Positions 21,110 to 32,355 of a stretch of 64,000 nucleotides of DNA are shown one piece after another. This DNA is from Eretmocerus hayati (lineage: Eukaryota; Arthropoda; Insecta; Hymenoptera; Aphelinidae): the NCBI GenBank assembly GCA_029851415.1, contig CM056742.1, forward strand, positions 62,754,454 through 62,818,453. Reading direction: 5' to 3'. The position numbers and the translations under genes were made by a program. The first letter of the stretch is position 1. Every line of letters begins with the position of its first letter. The notes under the pieces were generated by a model. The model did no database searches. It was not told where the DNA came from and saw nothing but the letters and a program-made list of their open reading frames with translations.

Positions 21110-22372
21110 CTCGTGATTCCTCACAATCTCTGTGAATGGCTCCGGAGGTGCTACTGAAGGCACTTCAATGAGGAGATGGCCAGGTTCTCAAGCCGAAATA
21201 TCATTGGGATCAGAACTTGGAACACTATTCGGCCTTGAATTTATCCAAGATTTGATTTGATATAAAACCATAGAGAACTGCTCATGGGTCAACTTCGATT
21301 CTCTGATGACTCTGTACAGGTGCTCCTTTATGGACTCCACATCCAACTACCAAAGTCTTCCACAATTAGGCACTCTCGGTGGAATCAAACGCCATTCAAT
21401 ACCATCACGAGCAACTAAGGCAGCAACTCCCTGGCCCAGGGCAGATGATTCATTGAACAGTCGATGTAATTTTTCTTCACCACCTTTGAGTCTTGGCATT
21501 AACGGAGTGTATGACTACACACAAGCTTTGCTCTTCAGCAACCCGTTGAGGTGCACTCAAGGAACCTGCTTGTATCAAATCTGAAACAAGTTCCACATGG
21601 ATCGCTCTGATTACCAAACAGACGAGTATAGCCACATAACCCTTGAATGATTTCATTACTCGTCCTAGAGATGCCATAATCCAAAATATCCCGCAAAATC
21701 CACACCACAGTGAGCAAAAAGCCTGGTAGGTTAAGTACGGACTGTTGGAAGTGGATCCATCTGCTGTTTCATGGTGATGGCATTATGCTGAGTACAGATG
21801 ATGCATCCTCTCACAATCCGTCTGACAGTACTGATTGCTTGAAGAATCCTGAATCTCTGTAACAGATAACTCTGAACAAGACGATATCCGCCATGCAAAG
21901 TACATGCATGGGCTTTTCTGATCAGCAGGATTGACACAGGATGATTCGTCGGTGGAGTCATAGGATGTTCCTCAGATTCCATTGGAAACGAGTTTTGAAG
22001 CTTACCACCGACACGAATGAGACCATTCGTTCCAATAAATGACAAATATTCCTGGAGAAACTCTGGGAGGAAATAATACCCTTTGACTACAGATCTCGAT
22101 AGTCCTCTGGGAATACGTCCTTATGCACTAGTCGATATAACGAGTGAAATCCCATAATGGGCTCCGAGGGAAAAATTAGCCAATGCTGCAATCTTCAGCA
22201 ACCAACTTGGAATTGAGCGGCCACCTGTGCATGTATGCTAAAATCACCAACATTCGATCAATAGAGGAGAACTTCCGCAGCCAATCCAAAACAGTTGAAT
22301 TTGATCGAGTTAGCCAGATATTAAACCGTTGGCGTGATTCCAACTGCGTCTGAAACTTCTCTGGTCCACTGG
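21110..22372 (-). pseudogene. BEL/Pao pol relic, RNase H end to integrase
   Basis: Read on the minus strand from 22372 downwards: SGPEKFQTQLESRQRF (the Trp-Ser-Gly-Pro-Glu landmark after RNase H), integrase zinc finger (LHGGYRLVQSYLLQRF ... CIICTQHNAITMKQQMDPLP), core segment KGYVAILVCLVIRAIHVELV, then IEWRLIPPRVPNCGRLW, HLYRVIRESKLTHEQFS and INSRPNSVPSSDPND. Stops are frequent and the catalytic SDNGTNF motif has become HSVNAKTQ, so it is long dead. The part that should precede 22372 continues at 46052-46141, on the far side of the Polinton. Confidence 0.85.
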
Positions 22373-22580
22373 AGTAGAGTATCTACGCGGATGCACTCGG
22401 GCCTCAAATGTTGATTTGCACTCTGCTCCCATTTATTTAACATTAAAGCTTGGATTCGTGTTTAACACGCACTAGTATGGGACGATCACTTTTCGAAATC
22501 TCCAATATTTCTGTGTAAAATCATAGGCAGCTCGGTATCATGTTATAACATATCCATCTCGACATCGTGCTATTACACAC
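22373..22580 (+). repeat. Polinton left terminal inverted repeat
   Basis: Starts AGTAGAGTATCTACGCGG, as Polinton ends typically start with AG. It pairs with 45836-46051 up to CACGTGATGT, with scattered differences. Confidence 0.85.
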
Positions 22581-23530
22581 ACGTGATGTAAGCATATGAT
22601 TTATCGAATAGCTAACAACGGGTTCGTGATAAGATTTAGTTGGTTGATTCACTCGAGTCAGCATTTCACTCATTCTTCTGGATGGAGTGAGTATGATACT
22701 TTTATCTTCTAATAGATGTACAGATTTTTTCATCAAATATGCTGAAGTTTCATTTCCTACGATCATATAAATGGAATTGGAAGATGTATTGAACCACTTA
22801 GTCTCCTTCTCCTTTCAGAGCTACACACAACTGAGGTTAGTAGTAACAATGGCTAGTGTATTTCGATCCATATCAATCGATTATTCAAATCTATTGTCAA
22901 ATTTCAACACTCTTAGTCAAAAAAATCCGAAAGATATGAAATCTAGAAGCATTTTGAAACTATCCAAAAAATTCTCAGAGCTTGCTGATCGTATCTCAAG
23001 TATTCTAACTTCTCCAGATTTTAGAAAATTGAAAAAAATGAGAACGGGTACTAAAGCTAAGTACGAAACCATATTGGATGGATGTCAATCGAAAAAAGTA
23101 ATCTTGCATCATATGAATAATACACGTTCACAATCGAGATCCGAGGGACTAATTTTTTTTGAAGGTCAAAGTGCATTTCTCAATCGAATTCGAACAGGAC
23201 TCATAGCTAATATTAGTTTTAGAGATCATGGTGAGTTCTTGAAAGCTTCACGATCTAAGGTTTGTAAATTTGTAAGACCTATTTTCAGAGAATTCCATAC
23301 AATAAAAGTGAATTTAATACTTTCTGCTCACTTTAAATTAGCTGATGAAACCTCTGATACTAAATTTTTCCAATCAAAATACAGCAGTTTACTCTTATCA
23401 GATAATCTGAAGAAATGGTATAATCAAACCACTCAAACACTGATTGACCAGCTCTCAGAATATGAAGGGGAAGGTAGTGGGTGGGCTCTCGATGAGATTC
23501 TGAACTTGAAAGTGAACGTTATCAAATCCA

Positions 23531-24050
23531 TAAGTGATTTTGGTAGATTTTTTCGTCCTTGATGCTTAATATACAAGTTGAACATTTGGTCTCGCCGATC
23601 TTGAAGGACGGTGGGGAACTAAACAAATTCCCAAAATTTCATGATGGAAATTTTATTGCAACGTTTCGTCCACTAGGTTTTGTGGTACACTGCGATCGCG
23701 CTAATATAAATATGAGTGAAAAATGAGACCGATGACTCACTCTGTTTACTTGTATTGACAGGAGCTAGACGTTATGTCTGTGCTTTATTACAAGATCGTC
23801 CAGAATATCATGACGATCTAAAGAATAACGTAAGTTGCGCACCTTAAATATTTATACATCCATCATTTGTAAAAAATTTTCATATTTTCTATCTTCATAC
23901 ATATGTCGAAACAGAAACCTGAAGCCTGATGAGGTCCACAAAACCTAGTGGACGAAACGTTGCAATAAAATTCCCATCATGAAATTTTGGGAATTTATTT
24001 AGTTCCCCACCGTCCTTCAAGATCGACGAGACCAAATGTTCACTTTGTAT
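23531..24050. mobile_element. Penelope-like (terminal repeat) insertion in PolB
   Basis: 520 bp flanked by a 13-bp duplication GTTATCAAATCCA (23518-23530 and 24051-24063), which encodes V-I-K-S on both sides, so PolB was continuous before insertion. The insert ends are inverted copies of each other over about 110 bp (GAACATTTGGTCTCG...CCTAGTGGACGAAACG). The right arm carries a hammerhead-like motif, which together with inverted terminal sequences suggests a truncated Penelope-like element; no RT is present. A hairpin MITE is the alternative. Confidence 0.7.
23926..23958 (+). ncRNA. Hammerhead-ribozyme-like core
   Basis: CTGATGA (23926-23932), then G, then a 6-bp stem GTCCAC/GTGGAC with loop AAAACCTA, then GAAAC (23954-23958). 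This is the conserved CUGANGA-stem II-GAAA arrangement. One extra G between CUGAUGA and the stem departs from the consensus, and I could not place stem III and the cleavage site with certainty. The left arm of the insert keeps the stem but has lost CUGAUGA. Hammerheads are known in Penelope-like element terminal repeats. Confidence 0.55.
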
Positions 24051-24914
24051 GTTATCAAATCCAATCCAATTCAAGGTTCATCACAGGTTAAACTACCTGG
24101 ATGGATTGAAAAGAAGGAAACCATAATAAATATCAAGAGTGAGTCAGATGATTGTTTTGGTTATGCATTGGTGCCTGCCATCTTCCCAGTTGAAAAAACT
24201 CGTGAGCACATGAGGGATGCATACCCCCACTACCGATTCCATTTCAATTTCTTCGGTATAAGATTTCCGGTTCAATTGAAGGTTATTTCAAAATCCGAGA
24301 GACAAAATTCAGGGAAAATCAGTGTTAACCTTTATGGAGTTGATATAACTGATAAGAACTTTTATCCACTATACTTAAACAATAATGAAAAACCAACTCA
24401 TGCTGATTTACTTTTATTTAACAATCATTTCATGTACATAAAAGATTTATCTCGCTTGATCTCAGCTCGTGTAAACAAGAGAATAAATCGTTTACATATC
24501 TGTAAGAAATGTCTTCATTACTTCAGTACACATGAGGAGCTATTATCACATCGAGACCTCTTTTTGAGAACTGGGGACAATTGTATATTAACATTCCCTG
24601 ACAATCCTATAATAAAATTCTCAAATTATTACAAGAAACAAGAGTTGCCTTATATAATATACTCGAATTCCGAGTGTTATTTAGAAAAAGATGATTCAAA
24701 CTACTTCAAAGATTCTCAAGACATACACTTGAAAAAACTAGATCATTTGAAATTAGCTCAGAATGCATATCAGAGACACATTCCTTTTGCTGTTGGTTAT
24801 TACTTCTACCACATGTACAAACCAGAGAGTTGTGTGTATGCATCGTATCGAGGGGAACAACTTGCTCACTGGTTCACATCAGAGCTAATGAATATAGCTC
24901 GTCAAGTAGAAAAT

Positions 24915-25003
24915 GTGAGCATTACTGATCTCTCTCTCTCTCTCTCTATCTATTCCTCAACAATTCTGTTGTGAATATATACATGAATTCTTATCTCTCA
25001 TAG
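24915..25003 (+). other. Probable PolB intron 1
   Basis: 89 bp, GTGAGC ... CTCATAG, phase 0. It contains a CT microsatellite and an in-frame stop; removing it joins ...RQVEN to ELSNPIPLRM, the continuation expected for PolB before the TTTCHIC finger. Confidence 0.75.
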
Positions 25004-25275
25004 GAACTTTCAAACCCAATCCCTCTCCGAATGAGTGAAGGAGATGAAGAGTTGTTCCAACGAACAACCACTTGTCACATTTGTGAGAAGGAGTTTGAGG
25101 TAGATGATGTCAAAACGAGAGACCACTGTCATATCTCAGGAAAATTCCGGTCAGCAAGCCATAGACTCTGTAACCTCCGTTACCGCAAGTCATATGTCAT
25201 CCCTGTGGTAAATCATAACCTCTCAAGGTTAAATTTTCTACTACACTTCTATCTTGATACAACAATCATTATTGC

Positions 25276-27424
25276 TTTCTCTAAAGAGAAAGCTTTGTTT
25301 TCACCCCAGCAAAATTTTGATCAAATTTTCCACTAAAACCAATATTTTCTTCAACAAAATTCCGTTTATCTCAAAAAACCTTAGACCATTCTCTTCCCCT
25401 CGCCAAAATCTATCAATTGTAGGTAACACTTTTCCTCCTAATGGCCTTCCAAATCCGTCAGAGACTCATCTTTTCACCCCTTTGTCCGTGTGTGTGTGCG
25501 TGTTGTTTTCTATCGGACTCGCTTTCTCTTTTACTGTTCATTATATCAATTTTTGGCTCTTGACAAGTTGTACAGAATCCAATTCCTGAGAGCCCAGTGA
25601 TTTGGCAGCTTTCAGCTCCCAGTCAAATTTGATCCATGGGGTTTTTAGAGCAAAACAGCTCAAATTTCGACTCTTAATACATAGATATCTTTTTCTCACA
25701 CGGTCTTACCACGAATTGAGTCACCTGAACTATGCTTATTTCTGCAAGATCTATCGATTGGTTAATACCGAAATTTTATAAAATCTTCACAGATCTCAAA
25801 TTTGCGAAAAAATCGAAATTTCCACCAAAAATTCCATCTTGACCCTTTTTAAACCCACTGCATCGAAATTCCGTCTCAACCAAACGATGGATATTGTTAA
25901 AAAAATCTCAGACCAGAAGGCCCAAATCTCTCTAAAAAGCTTCCTCTGAAGAATGACTCAAAAAATAATGGGAAATTTTTCTTAATATTCATTTTTTCCT
26001 CGTACCTTCTTTTATGACTCATTTATCTCAATGCCAATGACCAAAGCTCTGGTTTTTCCTGCATTATCTATCGATTGGTTGATACCGAAATTTTATTGAG
26101 TCTTCACAAATCTCAAATTTCCGAAAAAATCAAAATTTTCACCAAAAATTTCATTCTAACCCTTTTCAAACCCACCGCATCGTAATTCCGTCTCAACCAA
26201 ACGACGGATATTGTTAAAAAAAACCTCAGACTAGAAGGCCCAAATCTCTCTAAAGAGCTTCCTTTAAAGAATGACTCAAGAAATGATGGGAAATTTTTCT
26301 TAATATTCATTTTTTCCTCGTACCTTCTTTTATGACTCATTTATCTCAATTTCAGTGATCTAAACTATGGTTTTTCTGCATTATCTATCGATTGGTTGAT
26401 ACCGAAATTTTATTGAGTCTTCACAAATCTCAAATTTCCGAACAAATCAGAATTTTCACCAAAAATTTTCATTTTAACCCTTTTCAAACCCACTGCATCG
26501 TTATTCCGTCTCAACCAAACCATGAATATTGTTAAATAAACCTCAGCCTAGATGGCCTGAATCTCTATGAGAAGCTTCCTCGAAAGAATAACTCGAAGAA
26601 TAGTAGAAAATTAGAATTACCGTATTTACCCGTGTATAAGACGCACAAAAAAATCAGTTTTGAGCACTCCAAAACAGGGGTGCGTCTTATGTATGGGTGC
26701 GTCTTACCTGTAGGTGCTTAATATTTTCTGCGCGGAGAATCTGTTGGCAGCACTCGTGTATAAGACCGTGATTCCTCTCGAGAGGTTTGTAGTCTGATTT
26801 CAAATAATAACGAATGTTATCCAGTGGACAATAAATGTATTGTGATATATGTGCACGAATCTCTATATTGTCCTTCTTTCTCCCGGATTCATCTGAAATT
26901 TTTCACTTCGAGCCCCGGTAAACTCGTGTGCGTCTTATCTATGGGTGCGTCTTATCCACAGGTTCTTATTATTTTCCGATTTTCTCCCCTAAAAAGTGGG
27001 GTGCGTCTTATACACGGGTTAATACGGTAATATTCATTTTTTCCTCGTATCATCCTTTACGACTCATTCATCTCAATTCTGATGACCTAAAGACTTACTT
27101 ATGGGCCATTCTGAATCGATTGGCTGATACGAAATTTTCATAAAGTCCGTAAAACATTATTCAAATGAAGATTCTTTCGGGGGAAGGAAATTTTCACAAA
27201 GGACTCCAGTTTAATCATCTTTAAACCGACTATATCAAAATTTTCTCTCAATCAAACAATAGATATTGTTGGAAAAACCTTCTTTTTAGATGACCCAAAT
27301 CTCTCTGGAATGCTTCCTCAGAAGAAAAACTCATAATATAGGGTACTTTCTTCTTCATTAAAATCATCATCATATAACGCCGTGAGAAAGCATTCTGCTA
27401 ATCACTTTTAGCAGCGTATTTTTT
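25276..27424. mobile_element. Helentron/HINE-like repeat, copy 1 (in PolB intron)
   Basis: Inverted relative to 33419-35170. In this orientation it starts TTTCTCTAAAG and ends with a hairpin CTGCTAA-TCACTT-TTAGCAG followed by CGTATTTTT. The middle is made of tandem units of about 320 bp (GTCTCAACCAAACGATGGAT ... GAATGACTCAA). A 3'-subterminal hairpin plus central tandem repeats is typical of non-autonomous Helentrons; no protein is encoded. It carries a GT microsatellite (about 25488) and a nested MITE. Confidence 0.65.
26620..27027. mobile_element. TA-flanked MITE
   Basis: 408 bp, inverted ends CCGTATTTACCCGTGTATAA and the complement of ..TTATACACGGGTTAATACGG, flanked by TA on both sides (26618-26619, 27028-27029). 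The other Helentron-like copy has the empty site AGAATTAATATTC, so the boundaries and the TA duplication are certain. Internally GGTGCGTCTTAT-type motifs recur. A TA target fits Tc1/mariner-type transposases; the superfamily is inferred. Confidence 0.85.
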
Positions 27425-29478
27425 CAATCAGAAACCCACCTTTCTTCCAGGTATGATGCACATTTCATGTTAGAGAGTATCGCTAACACGTTCAAGGGAC
27501 ATGTGACAGTAATTCCTCAGAATATGGAAATTTATATATCATTCACCAAATTCATTCCCAATCCTAAGATTCAACTAAGGTTCATAAATTCTGTTGAATT
27601 TTTAAGCGCGAGTTTGGATAAACTTGTTCCCCTACTACCGTCTTGTAACAAATTAATTTTACGCACTCAATTTTAAGAGAGAATAGAAAAAATCTCTTCT
27701 CAAACGGGGTTAGAGGAGAGTGAAATTTTCAGTCTTCTTACTAGAAAGGGTAGCTTTCCATACGATTATGTTGATAGTCTTGAGAGACTTTCAGAAAAAC
27801 ATATGCCGTCTAAAGAAAAATTTGAGAACATTCTGACAGAGAGTCCGATCTCTGAAGTAGATTACACACATGCTGCTCAAATATGGAATATGTTTGGGAT
27901 GAAAGATTTGGGTGAATTCGCAGATCTATACATGAAAACTGATGTATTACTATTAGCAAATATTTTTCAAAATTTCCGTTCAAGCTGTCTTAGTAGCTAC
28001 AAGCTGGATCCAGCATTTTTTTACACCTCACCAGGATTTAGTTAGGAAGTTATGCTCTTATTTACGAAAGTAGAACTTGAAATCATCAAAGATGTTGATA
28101 AGATTATGTTCCTCGAGCAGGGAATCCGTGGAGGTCTCTGTCAGGTTGTTAAACGATACTCTGTGGCTAACAATGAATATCTCAATGATTTCGATGAATC
28201 GAGAGAGAACATATTCATAACCTATCTAGACGTGAATCATTTATACGGCTGTGGAATGATTCAGAAACTACCATTGAAAAATTTCGAATGGGTTGAGAAC
28301 ATTTCAAATTTTGAAGTTGAGAGGATTCCAGATGAGTCCGATGTGGGATACATTCTCGTAGTTGATCTCGAGTATCCTCCGGAGACACATGAAAGTCATT
28401 CTGATCTCCCACTTTGTCCAGAACACATGATACCACCTGGAGCATCTCATAAGAATAAAAAGCTTATGGCGACCTCATTCAACAAAGAAAATCATGTAAT
28501 ACACTACAGGTATCTGGAACAATGTTTAAGAAACGGTTTGATACTGAAAAAAATTTCACGCATCCTCAAGTTTGATCAGGGAGCTTGGTTGGCTCCTTAT
28601 ATTATGATGAATACAGCTTTCAGACAAGCAGCTACTTCTGATTTCGATAAGAATCTGTTCAAAACAATGAATAACGTAATTTTCGGTAAATCAATCGAAA
28701 ATATACGTAAACATTCTGACGGACGTTTGATAAATAGGTGGGGGGTAAGATATGGAGCAGAAAATCTCATTTCCTCTCCTCTTTTCAAGAGACTTGTTGT
28801 ATTTAACAATAATCTCATTGCTATCGAGATGCGGAAGTGTAAAATAGAAATGGCGAAAGCTGTGTATGTAGGAATGAGTATCTTAGATCTCTCAAAGATT
28901 GTGTTATATGATTTCCACTATAACTATATCATGAAAAAATTCCCTTGTAGATGTAAATCATTATATACAGACACAGATAGTCTCATATACGAAGCTAATT
29001 TCAACGTATATACCGATATGATTAAACCTGATGCTATCACATATTTCGACACTTCTGTCTACCCCATCGACAATAGGTTTGGTATTGAGTGTCGTAATAG
29101 AAAAGCTTTAGGTTTTATGTCCGACGAATGTCCAAATAGTTTCATCCGTGAAGGTGTTTTCATTCGTCCCAAAATGTATAGTCTCTTGCTAGTAAGTCAA
29201 ATAGATGGAGCTATTGAAGAAAAAAAAATTGGGAAGGGTGTCTCCAAAGTACAGTTACAGAATAAAATCAAATACCATGACTACAATAACTGTCTCTTCA
29301 ATAAGGAGATATTGCGAGGTGAACAGAAGAATATCAGGACTTTGAATCACTTCATCTTCTCAGTGAACGAAAAAAAGTGTTCATTACTTATAACAATGAC
29401 AAGAGGGTTATCTTAGATGATGGTATCTCAACTCTTGCTTTTGGGGACTATCGGTTTAAAGAGATACGTGTAGAATAA

Positions 29479-29480
29479 GG

Positions 29481-29522
<42 letters not shown>

Positions 29523-29844
29523 AATCATTTCATGGTAGATGGTGATAAAGATTGGAGAATAAGATTAAAACATGTGAACCAATATCTTCATTCAAAATTC
29601 CACAACTCTAAACTGAAAATAGAATTATACAACTGAGTTCAAAATATAGAATTTCTATTGAAAAACAATTCATCACAGGAATTAAGATGGAAGAAAAATC
29701 CTCAATCGAGATGTTTAGGAAGAAGAAAATAATTCAAGCCCTGTTCACCATCCTTCTCATTTGATCGGCAAGTTGATCAATGTTCTTATTAGTGGCATCA
29801 ATTCTTGACAAGATTCTCTGATTATTCTCTGGCTCCCGATTAAG
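29479..29844. other. Intergenic, with (TA)n microsatellite
   Basis: Between the converging PolB and coiled-coil genes. Contains a TA repeat at about 29484-29519 and nothing else recognisable. Confidence 0.5.
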
Positions 29845-30925
29845 TTAAGCACTCATCGTTTGAACCTCTCTCTCAATATTATCAATTCTCAAGTTTATAT
29901 TCTTAATATCATCAGATTGTTCATCATCCTCTTCATCTAACTCTTCCTTGGAGTTTGTCATGTGTTCACCTTGACGAATGATCTGCTCGAAAAGTTCATC
30001 AATGTATGTACGAGTGTCTACGACGGCGTGATCATTTGCAGCAGTGTTATCAGAAACACGTTTCTCCAACTCTAAAATTCTCTGTTTCAAAACATTCTGT
30101 TCTTGGAGAACATGTTTTTCAATCTCAACACGATATTGTTTCAATTCTCCTTGGATGAACTTTTTCAGTAAATCAATTTCTTTCCTGTGATCTTGGTTCT
30201 CTCTCATGATCTCACTTATCGATTTATTTCGTTGGTCAGATATTTTCTCAAGAGTTGCAATTTTAATCTCTGAATTTTCACCATGATGTGCTAATAACTT
30301 AGCTGATTCATTAGTTATTCCTTTGTTGAGAACAACATCAGCCTGACATTTTAACATCTCATCGTGTAGTTTGTTATTTCTCCTTTCATGCTCAACAAAA
30401 TCTTTTCGAAACTCAATCATTTCAAACGCAAGAGTTTTTTGCTGTTGTCTCTGGCTATCAAGCTTCAGATCAACATAATTTGTTACAGTCTGGAATCTTG
30501 ATTTCAACTTATCCATCTCTTTCTGCACTTTTGCGGGGAATTTCTCACTCTCATCGGATTTGGTGTAAGCTTGAGTGTCACCTACTGTGGAGGAAAGGAA
30601 ACGAATGAAAAACTATTCATTTGTTTCAAGAGGAGAGAATTATTCAATACTCCTAAAAGTTTCTCCTCTAAATACCTTTTACAGCATGAGACACTTGTTC
30701 TCCAACCTCTTCTTTCTTGATTTGTTCTTTATCCGATTCCCATACATCTTCACTCCCTTTCTCAGATCCTCTGTTTCCCTTATCGTGTGATTTCTTTTCC
30801 TCACCATTAGCTGTATTTCCAAGTTGAAAATTTTCAACAAGATGAGAAGATGAAGTGCTTGCTCGAGTATGCTCATTGATCTCACCTTGGTTAGGGGTGA
30901 TTGGTTTATTGTATACTGACTCCAT
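29845..30925 (-). CDS. Spliced coiled-coil protein, Polinton-encoded
   Basis: Function unknown. Two exons fit: 30925-30676 (starts MESVYNKPI; hydrophilic, Lys/Glu/Ser-rich) and 30584-29845, separated by a 91-bp intron GTATTT...CCACAG (30675-30585). The exons join in phase (G plus TA gives Val), giving about 329 residues. Exon 2 is nearly all heptad-like helix (for example QNVLKQRILELEKRVSD, NINLRIDNIEREVQTM) with an acidic patch EELDEEDDEQSDD. No stop or frameshift is needed, unlike most neighbours. A structural fibre-like or scaffold role is possible but is only a guess from the coiled coil. Confidence 0.65.
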
Positions 30926-31010
30926 TTCCTCAACTCTCTCTGTCTAGACTGATGCTCACTCTGTGACTTCTGATAACAGAATGATGATTACTTCAGAAAC
31001 ACATCGCCTT

Positions 31011-32330
31011 CTATACGATATACCCATCTTCCCGCAACTCTTCTAATATGCTATGTATCTCATTTTCAAGACCAGAATTACCAATTTGAGATGATCTCAT
31101 GAGGATATCTAATCTTTCTATCAACTCGTTTGCATCATTCCAATACACGTGATCAACTTCAGTATCATTACCATGGAATGTTATAGCATCATTATCTTTA
31201 ACACGTTTCAAAATCGTTCCACCCAAACCCATTCCTTTCAAACCATCATCAGAGTTCCCTGAAGAGGACGAACTTGAGAGTGCTGGAGAAGGTTTTTCCC
31301 TACATAATACCTTCACAACGTGATTATACTTCCACGATGTAGATCTAATCATTTTTCCTTTAGGATCATAACCAATCCTATGTGGTATACCAATTTCTAG
31401 GAACCGCTTGTACTCAGCCATATCGCTCTCAGTGTAATTATGTGGTTTGTTCTTGAACACAAGCTCAAAAAACCCGCGGGTTCCGTTGAAAATGTGACGA
31501 TTATCTAACACTATCTTATCCGTACCCCTATCAAAGGCCATTGTTGCTTTCCCCACTCTCAATTCATCCTTATGAAACTTTGGACCATACAGCATATCAT
31601 TTTATTTTTAGTGGGAAATTCAGTAACATATTGAGTGGTTAGTCCGGCTAAGTTTCCACGAGTGAGATCAAGATAACTTTCCCATCTCTCAGGATGTCTG
31701 ACGGTTTCTCTAATAGACTGATTCAGATTGGAGGGTTGATCATCTACTTCCATCGCAGAGGAATTACCTCGTTCTGTAAACGACCCAATCCAACTCTTCT
31801 CACGAACCTTACTCTCTTTAGGTTCTTGAAGAATGTAAGGAGACTCTAGAATCCGTTTCCTATTTTATTGAACCACGGGTATACCCAACTTTTCCAAACC
31901 AAAACTTGACTTCCTGGGTATCTCTTGAATATTCAAAAGATTATCCTCAACATCTTCGATCTCATCTACACTCTTATCAGCATCCTTGAAGTCATCATCA
32001 TCATCATCATCTTCACTATCAATTTTTTCATCACTGTGTGTTTCATATTCACTGAAAGATTTTTCTTTCTTGATATCTCTCTCTTGATTCGATTTGTTTC
32101 AAGACAAAAGTTTTTCCGAGAGGTTCAACTATAGGCTGCAAGTGTTCTCGATTTGTTGCTTCATCTTCCATCCTCCCTCCTTTCAAAGCTAAGTGCTTTG
32201 CACGAATTGCTTGGCTAGTCTTATGTATTTGAAGTTTGAGGTTTTCCTCATGATTCATCTTTCTTTTTTCACCATCCTCCACCTCTCTCACCCTCTCCTT
32301 TTTCACTCTCTTGCTTATCGTTCTTCCCAT
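31011..32330 (-). pseudogene. Polinton protein of unknown function (C-terminal YWND..EL family), broken
   Basis: Reads in three pieces on the minus strand. N-terminus (from 32330): MGRTISKRVKKERVRE, KHLALKGGRMEDEATN, LQPIVEPLGKTFVLK. After a frameshift near 32095 an acidic linker follows (DSEDDDDDDDFKDADKS), with a stop near 31868 (VVQ-stop). Then SNLNQSIRETVRHPERWESY to EFPTKNK and, after another frameshift at an A-rich run near 31600, MLYGPKFHKDELRVGK to the C-terminal VYWNDANELIERLDIL and ENEIHSILEELREDGYIV. This layout is that of a protein common in insect Polintons next to the ATPase. Molecular role unknown. Confidence 0.7.
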
Positions 32331-32355
32331 ATTGACGTTTTAAATACAACTGGTT

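Larger units (their letters stand above)
25228..27450 (+). other. Probable PolB intron 2, swollen by transposon insertions
   Basis: GTTAAA ... TTCTTCCAG. Joining AG (25227) to G (27451) makes an Arg codon and continues NHNLS into YDAHFMLESI, as in the family. Without the inserted Helentron-like element (25276-27424) the intron would be about 75 bp, similar to the other introns here. Confidence 0.75.
22849..29478 (+). pseudogene. PolB: Protein-primed DNA polymerase B (PolB), broken
   Basis: Replicative polymerase of the Polinton. Parts in order: N-terminal region (22849-23530; an upstream ATG at 22771 is also possible) ending in EGEGSGWALDEILNLKVNVI; a zinc-finger-like segment (HICKKCLHYFSTHEELLSH); exonuclease site PYIIYSNSECYLE, where the usual Asp of DFE is Asn; a Cys/His module TTTCHICEKEF...DHCHISGKFR; palm motif A YLDVNHLYG; motif B MNNVIFGKSIENIRK; motif C LYTDTDSLIYE. 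Two GT-AG introns fit (24915-25003, phase 0; 25228-27450, phase 2). Damage: a Penelope-like insertion (23531-24050), stops at 27674-27676 and 28043-28045 (the latter replacing a Trp), and a frameshift at a seven-A run (29370-29376), after which the C-terminal LDDGISTLAFGDYRF continues to a stop at 29478. Confidence 0.93.
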
